Of a stretch of DNA of 64,000 nt, positions 1 through 5,915 are shown one piece after another. The stretch is taken from the NCBI GenBank assembly GCA_030647205.1, contig JAUSJO010000005.1:1-64000 (forward strand), written 5' to 3'. Positions within the stretch are counted from its first letter, which is position 1; each line of letters begins with the position of its first letter. A program made the position numbers and the translations under genes. The notes below the pieces were generated by a model. It was given only the letters and a program-made list of their open reading frames with translations. It did no database searches and was not told the DNA's origin. Source of the stretch: a bacterium. Lineage in GTDB: Bacteria > Patescibacteria > CPR2 > UBA1875 > JAJYID01.

Positions 1-168
1 GTCTGGTTCGCTCTCTCATCTTTAAAAAAATTAACTCGTTTCACTCAGACAAAATTATTTTTAAAGGTTCGTTTACTCCCAGACTTCCTTTTCGAGCCGA
101 TAGCCGCAAGAGAGTTCTCCTTGAAAATCACGCCGGGGAGAGAGGTTTCTCCTTGATGTCGGGAAGAA
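1..168. repeat. Structured dispersed repeat, copy 1 (5' part outside window)
   Basis: This stretch is closely matched by 2655-2790. It opens with GTCTGG and has the inverse CCAGAC at 79-84, with A/T tracts between them that can pair, so it can fold into a long imperfect hairpin. It ends in the block TGATGTCGGGAAGAA. Compared with the second copy it carries an extra stretch of about 30 bases (about 121-150) containing CGCCGGGGAGAGAGG and a second TTCTCC. I see no credible gene here. The window starts inside the element, so its left end is unknown. Confidence 0.75.
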
Positions 169-213
169 ACCGAGAGAGTATAAATAATTTGAACAGATTA
201 CCTATAAAAACAC

Positions 214-242
214 TTTACAACCGATAATGCGTGTGCTAAAAT
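214..242 (+). promoter_or_regulatory. Promoter of the regulator/permease/hydrolase cassette
   Basis: TTTACA at 214-219 and TAAAAT at 237-242 are separated by 17 bases, and TGC directly precedes the -10 box (extended -10). Transcription would start near 249, just before the Shine-Dalgarno AGGAG at 256-260 and the GTG at 269. Confidence 0.6.
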
Positions 243-268
243 GCCTTTACTAAACAGGAGTAAATAAA

Positions 269-898
269 GTGTACGATAAACTTTTTGGGTCAAAAACCCG
301 GGCTAAACTCTTATCTCTTTTCATGAATAATGCCGACAAATCATACTATGTGCGAGAGATAACCAGAACTATAAATGAACAGATTAACTCAGTAAGGCGT
401 GAACTTGCCAACCTTAAATCTTTGGATATTGTGGTGTCACAAGGCAAGAAAGGCAAACTTTACTATAAGGCAAACAAGAAGTCAGACCTTTATCCAGAAT
501 TAAAAAAGATATTTGCAAAGACAGAAAAAGAAGCATCTAAAAAGACCGAAAAAGACATGATCCATACAGTAAAAGGGCTTGGCGATGTATCATATGCGGC
601 TTTGATGGGGCACTTTGTGAAGGACAATTCTTCACCAATAGACTTCTTTATCGTTGGAAAGGTTAACAGAAGAAGACTCAAAACTTTCATTGCGCAACTC
701 GAAAAAGAGGCGAAAAAAGAGCTTAACTATTCTCTGATGAGCCTTGATGAGTTCGAAAACAGAAAAATGATGTTTGACAGATTCATGACCGAGATTATGG
801 CAAGCCCGAAAGACGTTCTCGTTGATTACGTCGATGAAACGGGCGACGCTAAAGGCTTAAAGACGTCTGTAATAAAGGAAGATCATATAGATGGATAG
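269..898 (+). CDS. Winged-helix regulator with nucleotidyltransferase-like C-terminal domain
   Basis: This is a 209-residue cytoplasmic protein. Residues 1-70 look like a winged helix: a KLLSLF helix, a YYVREI recognition segment, and a basic wing with GKKGKLYYK. Residues 95-190 resemble the nucleotidyltransferase-like domain often fused to such helices in bacteria and archaea, with IDFFIVG as the core strand. The usual catalytic G-S and D-x-D residues are not intact (SPID rather than SDID), so it is probably a binding rather than a catalytic domain. The GTG start is supported by AGGAG at 256-260. It overlaps the next gene by 8 bases. I infer that it regulates its own cassette or senses a ligand; the target is unknown. 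Confidence 0.7.
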   Translation: MYDKLFGSKTRAKLLSLFMNNADKSYYVREITRTINEQINSVRRELANLKSLDIVVSQGKKGKLYYKANKKSDLYPELKKIFAKTEKEASKKTEKDMIHTVKGLGDVSYAALMGHFVKDNSSPIDFFIVGKVNRRRLKTFIAQLEKEAKKELNYSLMSLDEFENRKMMFDRFMTEIMASPKDVLVDYVDETGDAKGLKTSVIKEDHIDG

Positions 899-1922
899 GA
901 ATATCATGAAACTCGATATTCCTTTGATGACGGTGATTAAAGTCATTGGAAGTCTTATCTTTGTGTACTTCCTATTTATGATTCGTGATGTGCTTATTAT
1001 TCTGACCATAAGTTTCATTCTGGCAGCCGCTTTGGAGCCGGTAGTAGATAAACTTCAAAAGAAGCTCAAGTTTCCCAGGTGGCTTGGAGCCCTGTCTATA
1101 TATGCACTTTTTCTAGCTATCTTGTACGTTTTCATTATGTTGGTTGCCCCAATCCTTAGTGATCAGGCTCAGGCATTGATTGCAAATAAAGACACTTATA
1201 TCAATGATGTTAAGTCAATGATCTCATCTTGGCCTCAGGGGTATCAGGATCAAATAAATAACTTTTTAGGCAATATCCCGGCGACAATACAAGATTGGCA
1301 GATCGGGGGGATATCACAGAGAGTTTCCGGGGTTTTCTCCGGGATAGGCTCCTTTGTTGCAATACTTGTTATCAGCGTTTATGTGCTTTCACTCAAAAAT
1401 GGTATGCAGCAAACGGTGTCTGCTTTTGTTCCGGAGTCGAAAAAAAAGATTTTTATAAAAATATTTAGCGAGATTACGAGAAAGCTGAGTTTGTGGTTTA
1501 GGGGCCAGCTTGTGCTTTCGTTTAGTGTGGGTTTGGCGACATTCATAGGCCTTTGGATAATGCATGTCCCTTATGCCTTGATACTTGCCATTATCGCTGC
1601 CTTTACAGAGTTGATACCGATGGTAGGACCAGCTTTAGGTGCTATACCAGCAGTGATAGTTGCACTTTTTATAAGTCCAGTTATGGCTCTTATAGTCGGT
1701 GTATTCTATATTTTTATCCAGCAGCTGGAGAACCATATTCTTGTTCCTCAAGTAATGAAGAAGGCAGTTGGCTTAAATCCTGTTATAATAATTTCATCAA
1801 TGCTAATTGGCGCAAAACTGCTCGGTATCCTTGGGGTAATTCTGGCAGTGCCTGTAGCGTCCAGCATAGGTGTAATAATAAAAGAATGGCCTAAAAAAGA
1901 GGAGGAAAAAGTTGGAAATTAG
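891..1922 (+). CDS. AI-2E family transporter (PerM/UPF0118-like permease)
   Basis: This 343-residue integral membrane protein has about eight hydrophobic segments. An N-terminal pair (residues 12-50) is followed by segments near 65-85, 150-170, 205-235 and a cluster at 235-320. The layout, with a soluble stretch at about 85-145, matches the AI-2E/PerM family. Family members are proposed exporters of small molecules or ions (AI-2, Na+/H+), and the substrate cannot be read from the sequence. Its ATG lies inside the end of the regulator gene and its end overlaps the hydrolase gene by 11 bases, so the three genes are very likely translated as a coupled unit. Confidence 0.85.
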   Translation: MDRNIMKLDIPLMTVIKVIGSLIFVYFLFMIRDVLIILTISFILAAALEPVVDKLQKKLKFPRWLGALSIYALFLAILYVFIMLVAPILSDQAQALIANKDTYINDVKSMISSWPQGYQDQINNFLGNIPATIQDWQIGGISQRVSGVFSGIGSFVAILVISVYVLSLKNGMQQTVSAFVPESKKKIFIKIFSEITRKLSLWFRGQLVLSFSVGLATFIGLWIMHVPYALILAIIAAFTELIPMVGPALGAIPAVIVALFISPVMALIVGVFYIFIQQLENHILVPQVMKKAVGLNPVIIISSMLIGAKLLGILGVILAVPVASSIGVIIKEWPKKEEEKVGN

Positions 1923-2544
1923 TCACATCGGACACTCGTGTTTCAAGATCGTCGGTAAAAACTTAACGGTTGTTACGGATCCCTTTAATCACCCCGACAT
2001 TAGTCTTAAAATGCCAAAGATAGACGCAGACGTTGTAACAATAACTCACGACCACAAAGATCATAACTATAAAGAGGCGATAAAGGGGGATTATCTCCTT
2101 CTTGATTCTCCCGGAGAATATGAAGTTAAGGAATGTTTTTTCCAAGGTATACCTTCATTCCATGATGATAAGCAAGGAGCGGAAAGGGGAGCAAACACCA
2201 TATTTACCATGGAAATAGATGGTATTCATATTTGTCACCTTGGTGATCTTGGCGCAGAACTAAACAGCGAACAGCTTGAAGCAATGGACGGTGTTGATAT
2301 CCTCATGATACCGGTCGGCGGAAACTATACGATTGACGCTAAAACTGCAGTTAAGGTTGCAAATGATGTAAGTCCGAAGATTGTCATCCCTATGCACTAC
2401 AAAGAAGAAGGAATAAAGATAGATATTGCTCCACTTGATAAATTTTTAAATGAAATGGGCGAAGAGGCAGAGAGACTAGAGAAACTAAAGGTTATGAAAA
2501 AAGATCTTCCGGAGGAGATGAAGGTAGTTGTTTTAAAAAGCTAA
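1912..2544 (+). CDS. Metallo-beta-lactamase-fold hydrolase (UPF0173-like)
   Basis: This is a 210-residue cytoplasmic MBL-fold protein. The metal motif THDHKDH is at residues 45-51 (H46, H48, D50, H51). Further ligand candidates are the HLGD near residue 104 and a late PMHYK histidine. Length and motif order suit the UPF0173/YtkL or UlaG-like group of metal-dependent hydrolases, whose true substrates are mostly unknown. The start is TTG at 1912, chosen because GAGGAGG lies at 1900-1906. It is the last gene of the cassette. No clear U-tract terminator follows; the structured repeat begins within about 10 bases. Confidence 0.8.
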   Translation: MEISHIGHSCFKIVGKNLTVVTDPFNHPDISLKMPKIDADVVTITHDHKDHNYKEAIKGDYLLLDSPGEYEVKECFFQGIPSFHDDKQGAERGANTIFTMEIDGIHICHLGDLGAELNSEQLEAMDGVDILMIPVGGNYTIDAKTAVKVANDVSPKIVIPMHYKEEGIKIDIAPLDKFLNEMGEEAERLEKLKVMKKDLPEEMKVVVLKS

Positions 2545-2550
2545 CCTTTT

Positions 2551-2790
2551 TTCGTCATCCTAGCTTGCCCAGAATCTATTCTTCTAAATATAGTTTCCAC
2601 TTTTTTAGAAAAAGTGGAGTAAAAATCGCGGCTTAGGCGGTCTCTCAAAGTATCGTCTGGTTCGCTCTCTCATCTTTAAAAAAATTAACTCGCTTCTCTC
2701 AAACAAAATTCTTTTTAAAGGCTCGTTCACTCCCAGACTTTCTTTTCGAGCCGATAGCCGCAAGAGAGTTCTCCGTGATGTCGGGAAGAA
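2551..2790. repeat. Composite structured repeat, copy 2
   Basis: The parts in order are: a GTCATCC...GAATCTA block (2552-2578); a perfect hairpin TCCACTTTTT/AAAAAGTGGA (2596-2618); a linker; the GTCTGG...CCAGAC inverted core (2655 to about 2738), nearly identical to 1-84; the block CGAGCCGATAGCCGCAAGAG; and TGATGTCGGGAAGAA. The same order, with a different core sequence, occurs at 43551-43945. A long open frame on the minus strand through this block is low-complexity and runs antisense to the repeat, so I do not call it a gene. Confidence 0.7.
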
Positions 2791-2816
2791 AAAATCAGCC
2801 ATTAGGCTGATTTTTT
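2791..2816 (-). terminator. Intrinsic terminator of rpmB
   Basis: On the minus strand, AAATCAGCC and GGCTGATTT form a 9-base-pair stem with a short loop, followed by a run of T. The rpmB stop codon (2802-2804) lies in the loop, so the gene ends inside its own terminator. Confidence 0.8.
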
Positions 2817-3005
2817 TGCTGTTCTGATTTTGCTCTGAGTTTTTATGCATCTGGCGCACGCTTTCACTTTCTTTTCTACGCCTTCAACTGCAACAGTTGT
2901 TTTTTGGATATTAGGAAGCCAGCGTCTCTTTGTTTTCCTGTGGGAGTGGGAGACGTTATGACCGGTTATCGGCTTTTTGCCGCATATTTCGCATTCTCTA
3001 GACAT
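2802..3005 (-). CDS. rpmB: 50S ribosomal protein L28
   Basis: This 67-residue basic protein has the L28 signature: an N-terminal CEICGKKP, then GHNVSHSHRKTKRRW and a LPNIQK segment. Two cysteine pairs (C5/C8 and C50/C53) mark the zinc-ribbon form of L28. It is a component of the large ribosomal subunit. The length is normal for the family. The ATG at 3005 is preceded on the minus strand by AAGGAC. It is monocistronic, between its own promoter (about 3054-3082) and the terminator that contains its stop codon. Confidence 0.95.
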   Translation of the reverse strand: MSRECEICGKKPITGHNVSHSHRKTKRRWLPNIQKTTVAVEGVEKKVKACARCIKTQSKIRTAKKSA

Positions 3006-3053
3006 TTCTTTCGTCCTTATATGAATTTAATAAGTTGATTAACTAACCTGTAA

Positions 3054-3082
3054 ATGTTAACATATTGAGGTTAAAAAGTCAA
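3054..3082 (-). promoter_or_regulatory. Probable rpmB promoter
   Basis: Read on the minus strand, TTGACT (3077-3082) is followed after 17 bases by TAACAT (3054-3059), about 48 bases before the rpmB start codon. Confidence 0.45.
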
Positions 3083-3101
3083 TTATTTAAAGAAAAAACC
3101 T

Positions 3102-3743
3102 ATGTTATTTACACTACTTTCAGATCCTATAAACAACTGGCCGTTCTTTCTTACCTGGGTCTTAGCGCTCCTTCTTGCCATCACGGTGCATGAGTGCATG
3201 CATGCGTGGACAGCCAACTATCTAGGTGATCCCACAGCAAAACATATGGGGAGAATATCGTTAAATCCTATTCGTCATCTTGATCCGATTGGGACAGTTG
3301 CGATACTCCTGATCGGTATCGGATGGGGCAAGCCGGTGCAGATCAATGAGCGGAACTTCAAAAACCCGCGTCTCGGTAGCGCAATTGTGTCGCTTGCAGG
3401 ACCGCTCTCAAACCTAGGTATTGTAGTGATATTTCTGGTTCTCATAAAGATAGGGCTTATTACAAGCACTGTTCTTTTGCCTATCTTTGCAACTATTGTG
3501 CTGGTCAACATAATTTTAATGGTATTCAATTTGCTTCCAATCCCGCCGCTTGATGGTTCAAAGGTGCTTTACTATTTCTTGCCTAGAAGCGTTGATATTG
3601 TAAAGCTTGAAATGTATGGGCCGTTTATAATCCTTCTTTTGTTTTTTTTCGGGCGGGGATTATTAGGGTTTCTTATCTCGGGTTCTGTCAGTCTGATATC
3701 TACTGTTACAGGAGTGCCGATTATAGACTTAACGCCGTTCTAA
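3102..3743 (+). CDS. Site-2-protease-like M50 zinc metallopeptidase
   Basis: This is a 213-residue multi-pass membrane protein of the M50 (S2P/rhomboid-independent) family. The zinc motif HECMH is at residues 30-34 (H30, E31, H34) in the second hydrophobic segment. The third ligand motif LDGSK, with its aspartate, follows at about 150-155 after PIPP. A SLAGPLSN segment near residue 103 is also typical. These enzymes cleave substrates within the membrane, often to release regulators. No PDZ domain is present, so this is the short form common in bacteria and archaea. The upstream region shows only a weak ribosome binding site. Confidence 0.9.
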   Translation: MLFTLLSDPINNWPFFLTWVLALLLAITVHECMHAWTANYLGDPTAKHMGRISLNPIRHLDPIGTVAILLIGIGWGKPVQINERNFKNPRLGSAIVSLAGPLSNLGIVVIFLVLIKIGLITSTVLLPIFATIVLVNIILMVFNLLPIPPLDGSKVLYYFLPRSVDIVKLEMYGPFIILLLFFFGRGLLGFLISGSVSLISTVTGVPIIDLTPF

Positions 3744-3751
3744 ATAAAAAA

Positions 3752-3774
3752 TGGTCGGGGAGAGAGGATCCGAA
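3752..3774. repeat. Duplicated 3' end of tRNA-Pro (possible att remnant)
   Basis: These 23 bases match 3934-3956, the 3' end of the tRNA-Pro gene including encoded CCA, with one mismatch (C for T at 3770). The two copies are in the same orientation and 182 bases apart. This is the pattern left by integration at a tRNA 3' end or by partial tRNA duplication. No integrase gene lies in the window. Confidence 0.6.
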
Positions 3775-3800
3775 GCAGTTTTAACTGCTCTTCTTTTTAC
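3774..3800 (+). terminator. Terminator after the M50 protease gene
   Basis: A perfect stem AGCAGTT/AACTGCT (3774-3780 and 3783-3789) is followed by a T-rich run. It lies 30 bases after the protease stop codon and starts at the end of the duplicated tRNA fragment. Confidence 0.6.
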
Positions 3801-3896
3801 TATTTTCTTGGAGTGCTTGGGGATGATAGTTTTATTATACTTATTAGTTTCGATTCGTTTTACAGTTTTGTTGAGATCATCACCACCCCATCCATC

Positions 3897-3934
3897 AGAG
3901 CCAAAACCTCTACGGGAGTAGAGAACTTGGCTCT
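3897..3934. other. Long hairpin abutting the tRNA-Pro 3' end
   Basis: AGAGCCAA (3897-3904) pairs with TTGGCTCT (3927-3934), and inside it CTCTAC (3908-3913) pairs with GTAGAG (3918-3923) around a GGGA loop. The outer arm ends on the last base of the tRNA CCA. No T-run follows on the minus strand, so it is either a processing signal or part of the element bounded by the duplicated tRNA end. Confidence 0.6.
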
Positions 3935-4010
3935 GGTCGGGGAGAGAGGATTCGAACCTCCGGTCTCAGGACCCCCAGCCCTGCGCATTAACCAACTATG
4001 CTACTCCCCG
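3934..4010 (-). tRNA. tRNA-Pro (anticodon GGG), CCA encoded
   Basis: On the minus strand the cloverleaf closes. The acceptor CGGGGAG pairs with CTCCCCG. The D stem is GCAT/ATGC. The anticodon stem is CAGGG/TCCTG with loop CTGGGGG, giving anticodon GGG. The T arm is GGAGG-TTCGAAT-CCTCT. The discriminator is A and CCA is encoded. A -10-like TATAAT lies upstream at 4023-4028 on the minus strand, preceded by TGC. GGG reads the CCC proline codon, and by wobble rules CCT poorly, so other proline tRNAs must lie elsewhere. Confidence 0.93.
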
Positions 4011-4117
4011 AACTAGTTAACAATTATAGCATAATTGTCTACTTGTTTCAGACTAAAAATAAGCTAAAATTTATATAGATTGAAGATATTTATTACCAGA
4101 GGGCTAAAGGAGAATGT

Positions 4118-4438
4118 GTGGAATTTAAAGAACTTCTCGACTTTATAAGATACGAGAACAAACGGTTAAAGGCAGCGTCCCCGATTAATGATGAAGAGAA
4201 AAGAGTCTTTGTGCAGCTTGCGAAGGTATACGAAGAGCTGGGGGAACTTTCGGAAGAAATCTTGGCGCATCACTCAATGCAAAGAAAGGAAAAGCTTATT
4301 CAGCGAGAAGAGGGGAACTTGGCCGATGAATTTGCCGATGTTATCATTACAGTTTTAATACTTTCTGATGTGATGGGCATCGATATAGAGAAATCTTTAC
4401 TAAAAAAGATAGATAAAATCAAGGCAAGAATTTATTAG
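4118..4438 (+). CDS. MazG-like nucleotide pyrophosphohydrolase
   Basis: This is a small all-helical protein of 106 residues. It has the EE-x2-E (YEELGELSEE, about 38-47) and E-x2-D (DEFADVIITV, about 69-78) acidic pairs of the MazG/all-alpha NTP pyrophosphatase superfamily. Those acids bind Mg2+ for hydrolysis of an NTP or dNTP to the monophosphate and PPi. The GTG start at 4118 is chosen because AAAGGAGA lies at 4106-4113. A promoter TTGTTT (4043-4048) / TAAAAT (4065-4070) with 16-base spacing is plausible. The exact nucleotide substrate cannot be told. Confidence 0.75.
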   Translation: MEFKELLDFIRYENKRLKAASPINDEEKRVFVQLAKVYEELGELSEEILAHHSMQRKEKLIQREEGNLADEFADVIITVLILSDVMGIDIEKSLLKKIDKIKARIY

Positions 4439-4534
4439 CTAGGCAGGGAAGATTTTGATATTAAGATTTCACAAAATTTGACTGTTGCCTTTATTCCACA
4501 GCTGATGACAACAAGAAAGAAATAAGGTCATAGA

Positions 4535-5158
4535 ATGCAATTATCAAAAGAAGAGAAAATCAATAAGGAGTATTATGATAGAAACGCGCTTCTGTGGATG
4601 AAGGTGAAGTGTAGCTTTGACGATCATTTGAAAGATTTTAAAGAATTCCGAGCGCTACTCGCGAAAGGGAAAGTGATTGATTTGGGTTGTGGCACGGGAA
4701 GGGATTCCCAACTTTTTACCTTGGCTGGTTATGAGTATACCGGGGCAGACCTTTCAGAAGGTATGATTGATTTGGCAAAAAAGTCATTTCCAGATTCAAC
4801 CTTCCAAGTCATGAATCTTACCGACTTAAAGTTTGAAGATGAGTGTTTTGATGGCATTTGGTCTTTTGCTGCTTACTTGCACATACCTAAGGGTGACATT
4901 GATCATGCTATTAAAGAAGCAAACAGGGTTTTGAAATCGGGCGGTATTGGTTATATTGTAGTTAAAAAGGGCAGTAAAGAGTGCTATCTAGACTCAGAGA
5001 ACGGCCAAAGATATTGGTCATTTTATGGCAAAAGCCAATTTGCACGAATACTTGAGAATAATGGATTTAACATTCTGAAATCCTGGGAGGACAAGAGGGA
5101 TTATAATCCGCCCGAGGATGTCTCCATTTATCTTTGCTACTTTATCCAAAAGACGTGA
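4535..5158 (+). CDS. Class I SAM-dependent methyltransferase
   Basis: This 207-residue cytoplasmic protein has a clear Rossmann-type SAM site. Motif I is VIDLGCGTGRDS near residues 48-59. An acidic residue ends the second strand in TGADLSEGM. A motif resembling FDGIWSFAAYLHIPK is in the post-II position. It resembles small-molecule methyltransferases of the UbiE/Methyltransf_11 type. No neighbour points to a substrate: it stands between a MazG-like gene and RNase HI, with nothing recognisable in the 96 bases upstream except a weak AAGG. Confidence 0.8.
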   Translation: MQLSKEEKINKEYYDRNALLWMKVKCSFDDHLKDFKEFRALLAKGKVIDLGCGTGRDSQLFTLAGYEYTGADLSEGMIDLAKKSFPDSTFQVMNLTDLKFEDECFDGIWSFAAYLHIPKGDIDHAIKEANRVLKSGGIGYIVVKKGSKECYLDSENGQRYWSFYGKSQFARILENNGFNILKSWEDKRDYNPPEDVSIYLCYFIQKT

Positions 5159-5164
5159 TATAAT
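5159..5164 (+). promoter_or_regulatory. -10 box for a near-leaderless RNase HI mRNA
   Basis: TATAAT ends 9 bases before the GTG start at 5174, and no Shine-Dalgarno sequence is present. Transcription would begin within about three bases of the start codon. Confidence 0.5.
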
Positions 5165-5173
5165 TTTTCTATT

Positions 5174-5575
5174 GTGAATAAAATCATAACTTACACAGAC
5201 GGAGGGGCGAGGAACAATCCGGGACCGGCAGGGATCGGTGTTGTTTTGTATGACGAGGATAAGAAAATCGTTGAGACCTATAAAGAGTATATCGGTGAGG
5301 CGACGAACAATCAGGCGGAGTACAAGGCGCTAGTAAAAGCACTGGAGCTGGCAGAGAAACACTCTCCAAAGGAGATTGAGTGTTTCCTAGATAGCGAACT
5401 GGTAGTGAAACAGGTCAACAAGGAATACAAAGTCAAAGACCCGGATCTTCACATTCTGTATAATCAGGTTCTGGATCTGGCAATGTTTAAAAACATCAGC
5501 TTCCATCATGTGAGGAGAGAACAGAACAAGCTAGCCGACAAGCTAGTAAATGAAGCGATAGACGAAAACTATTGA
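5174..5575 (+). CDS. Ribonuclease HI-like protein
   Basis: This is a 133-residue RNase H-fold protein. The catalytic acids are visible: D9 in YTDGGARNNPG, E49 in NNQAEY, D73 in FLDSELVV and D122 in NKLADKLVN. It hydrolyses RNA in RNA-DNA hybrids, for example R-loops and lagging-strand primers. The basic protrusion typical of E. coli RnhA is missing, as in short Gram-positive and archaeal forms. The GTG at 5174 is preferred because the frame begins right after a -10 box (leaderless start). It ends just before the promoter of the next small gene. Confidence 0.88.
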   Translation: MNKIITYTDGGARNNPGPAGIGVVLYDEDKKIVETYKEYIGEATNNQAEYKALVKALELAEKHSPKEIECFLDSELVVKQVNKEYKVKDPDLHILYNQVLDLAMFKNISFHHVRREQNKLADKLVNEAIDENY

Positions 5576-5600
5576 CATTATTCTGAAATAATGATACTAT
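5572..5600 (+). promoter_or_regulatory. Promoter of the 60-residue membrane protein gene
   Basis: TTGACA (5572-5577) and TACTAT (5595-5600) are 17 bases apart. The -35 box overlaps the RNase HI stop codon. A leader of about 50 bases follows before the ribosome binding site GAGGGGG. Confidence 0.65.
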
Positions 5601-5659
5601 TATAGTAATCCCTAAGATTTTATTCTACTTATTCTACAAAAAAGAGAGGGGGTTCTTTG

Positions 5660-5842
5660 ATGGGTACTATGATGATAGTAGCAGAGGCTGCCGTACTGAT
5701 TAACGGTGAGCCTTGTGAGGCATGTGGCAAAGCTGTCGCAGTCTTTTTCGCTCTTCTTTTCGCACTTCTTTTTGGGGCAGCTGTTTTGGGGGCGGCCATG
5801 TTTGGCTTCCCAGGCACACAAAAAGATAATGACGAGGAGTAG
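5660..5842 (+). CDS. Small single-pass membrane protein with CxxC motif
   Basis: This is a 60-residue protein that I do not recognise. Residues 1-18 are fairly hydrophobic. A GEPCEACGK segment gives a CxxC pair (C19, C22). Residues 25-50 form one strong transmembrane helix rich in Ala, Phe and Leu, and the tail KDNDEE is acidic. The ATG at 5660 fits GAGGGGG at 5645-5651; a TTG directly upstream is also in frame. It has its own promoter and a strong terminator, so it is expressed alone. The cysteines could bind metal or form a disulfide. No function is assigned. Confidence 0.6.
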   Translation: MGTMMIVAEAAVLINGEPCEACGKAVAVFFALLFALLFGAAVLGAAMFGFPGTQKDNDEE

Positions 5843-5882
5843 AGGGCGGGCGAAGCCAACAATTTATTTTAGATTATGGTGC

Positions 5883-5915
5883 AGGGAGGACCTTACGCGG
5901 GTCCTCCCTTTTTTA
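5883..5915 (+). terminator. Strong intrinsic terminator
   Basis: AGGGAGGACC (5883-5892) pairs with GGTCCTCCCT (5900-5909), followed by TTTTTT. It ends the small-protein transcript and touches the stop codon of the convergent glycosyltransferase gene at 5913. Confidence 0.9.

Noticed and set aside
2605..2859. 84-residue minus-strand frame over the repeat
   Set aside because: It overlaps rpmB and runs antisense through the structured repeat; the composition is Arg/Leu/Phe-rich and explained by the repeat.
3813..4016. 67-residue plus-strand frame over the tRNA
   Set aside because: It covers the tRNA-Pro gene and the hairpin next to it, and its end is the antisense of the tRNA.
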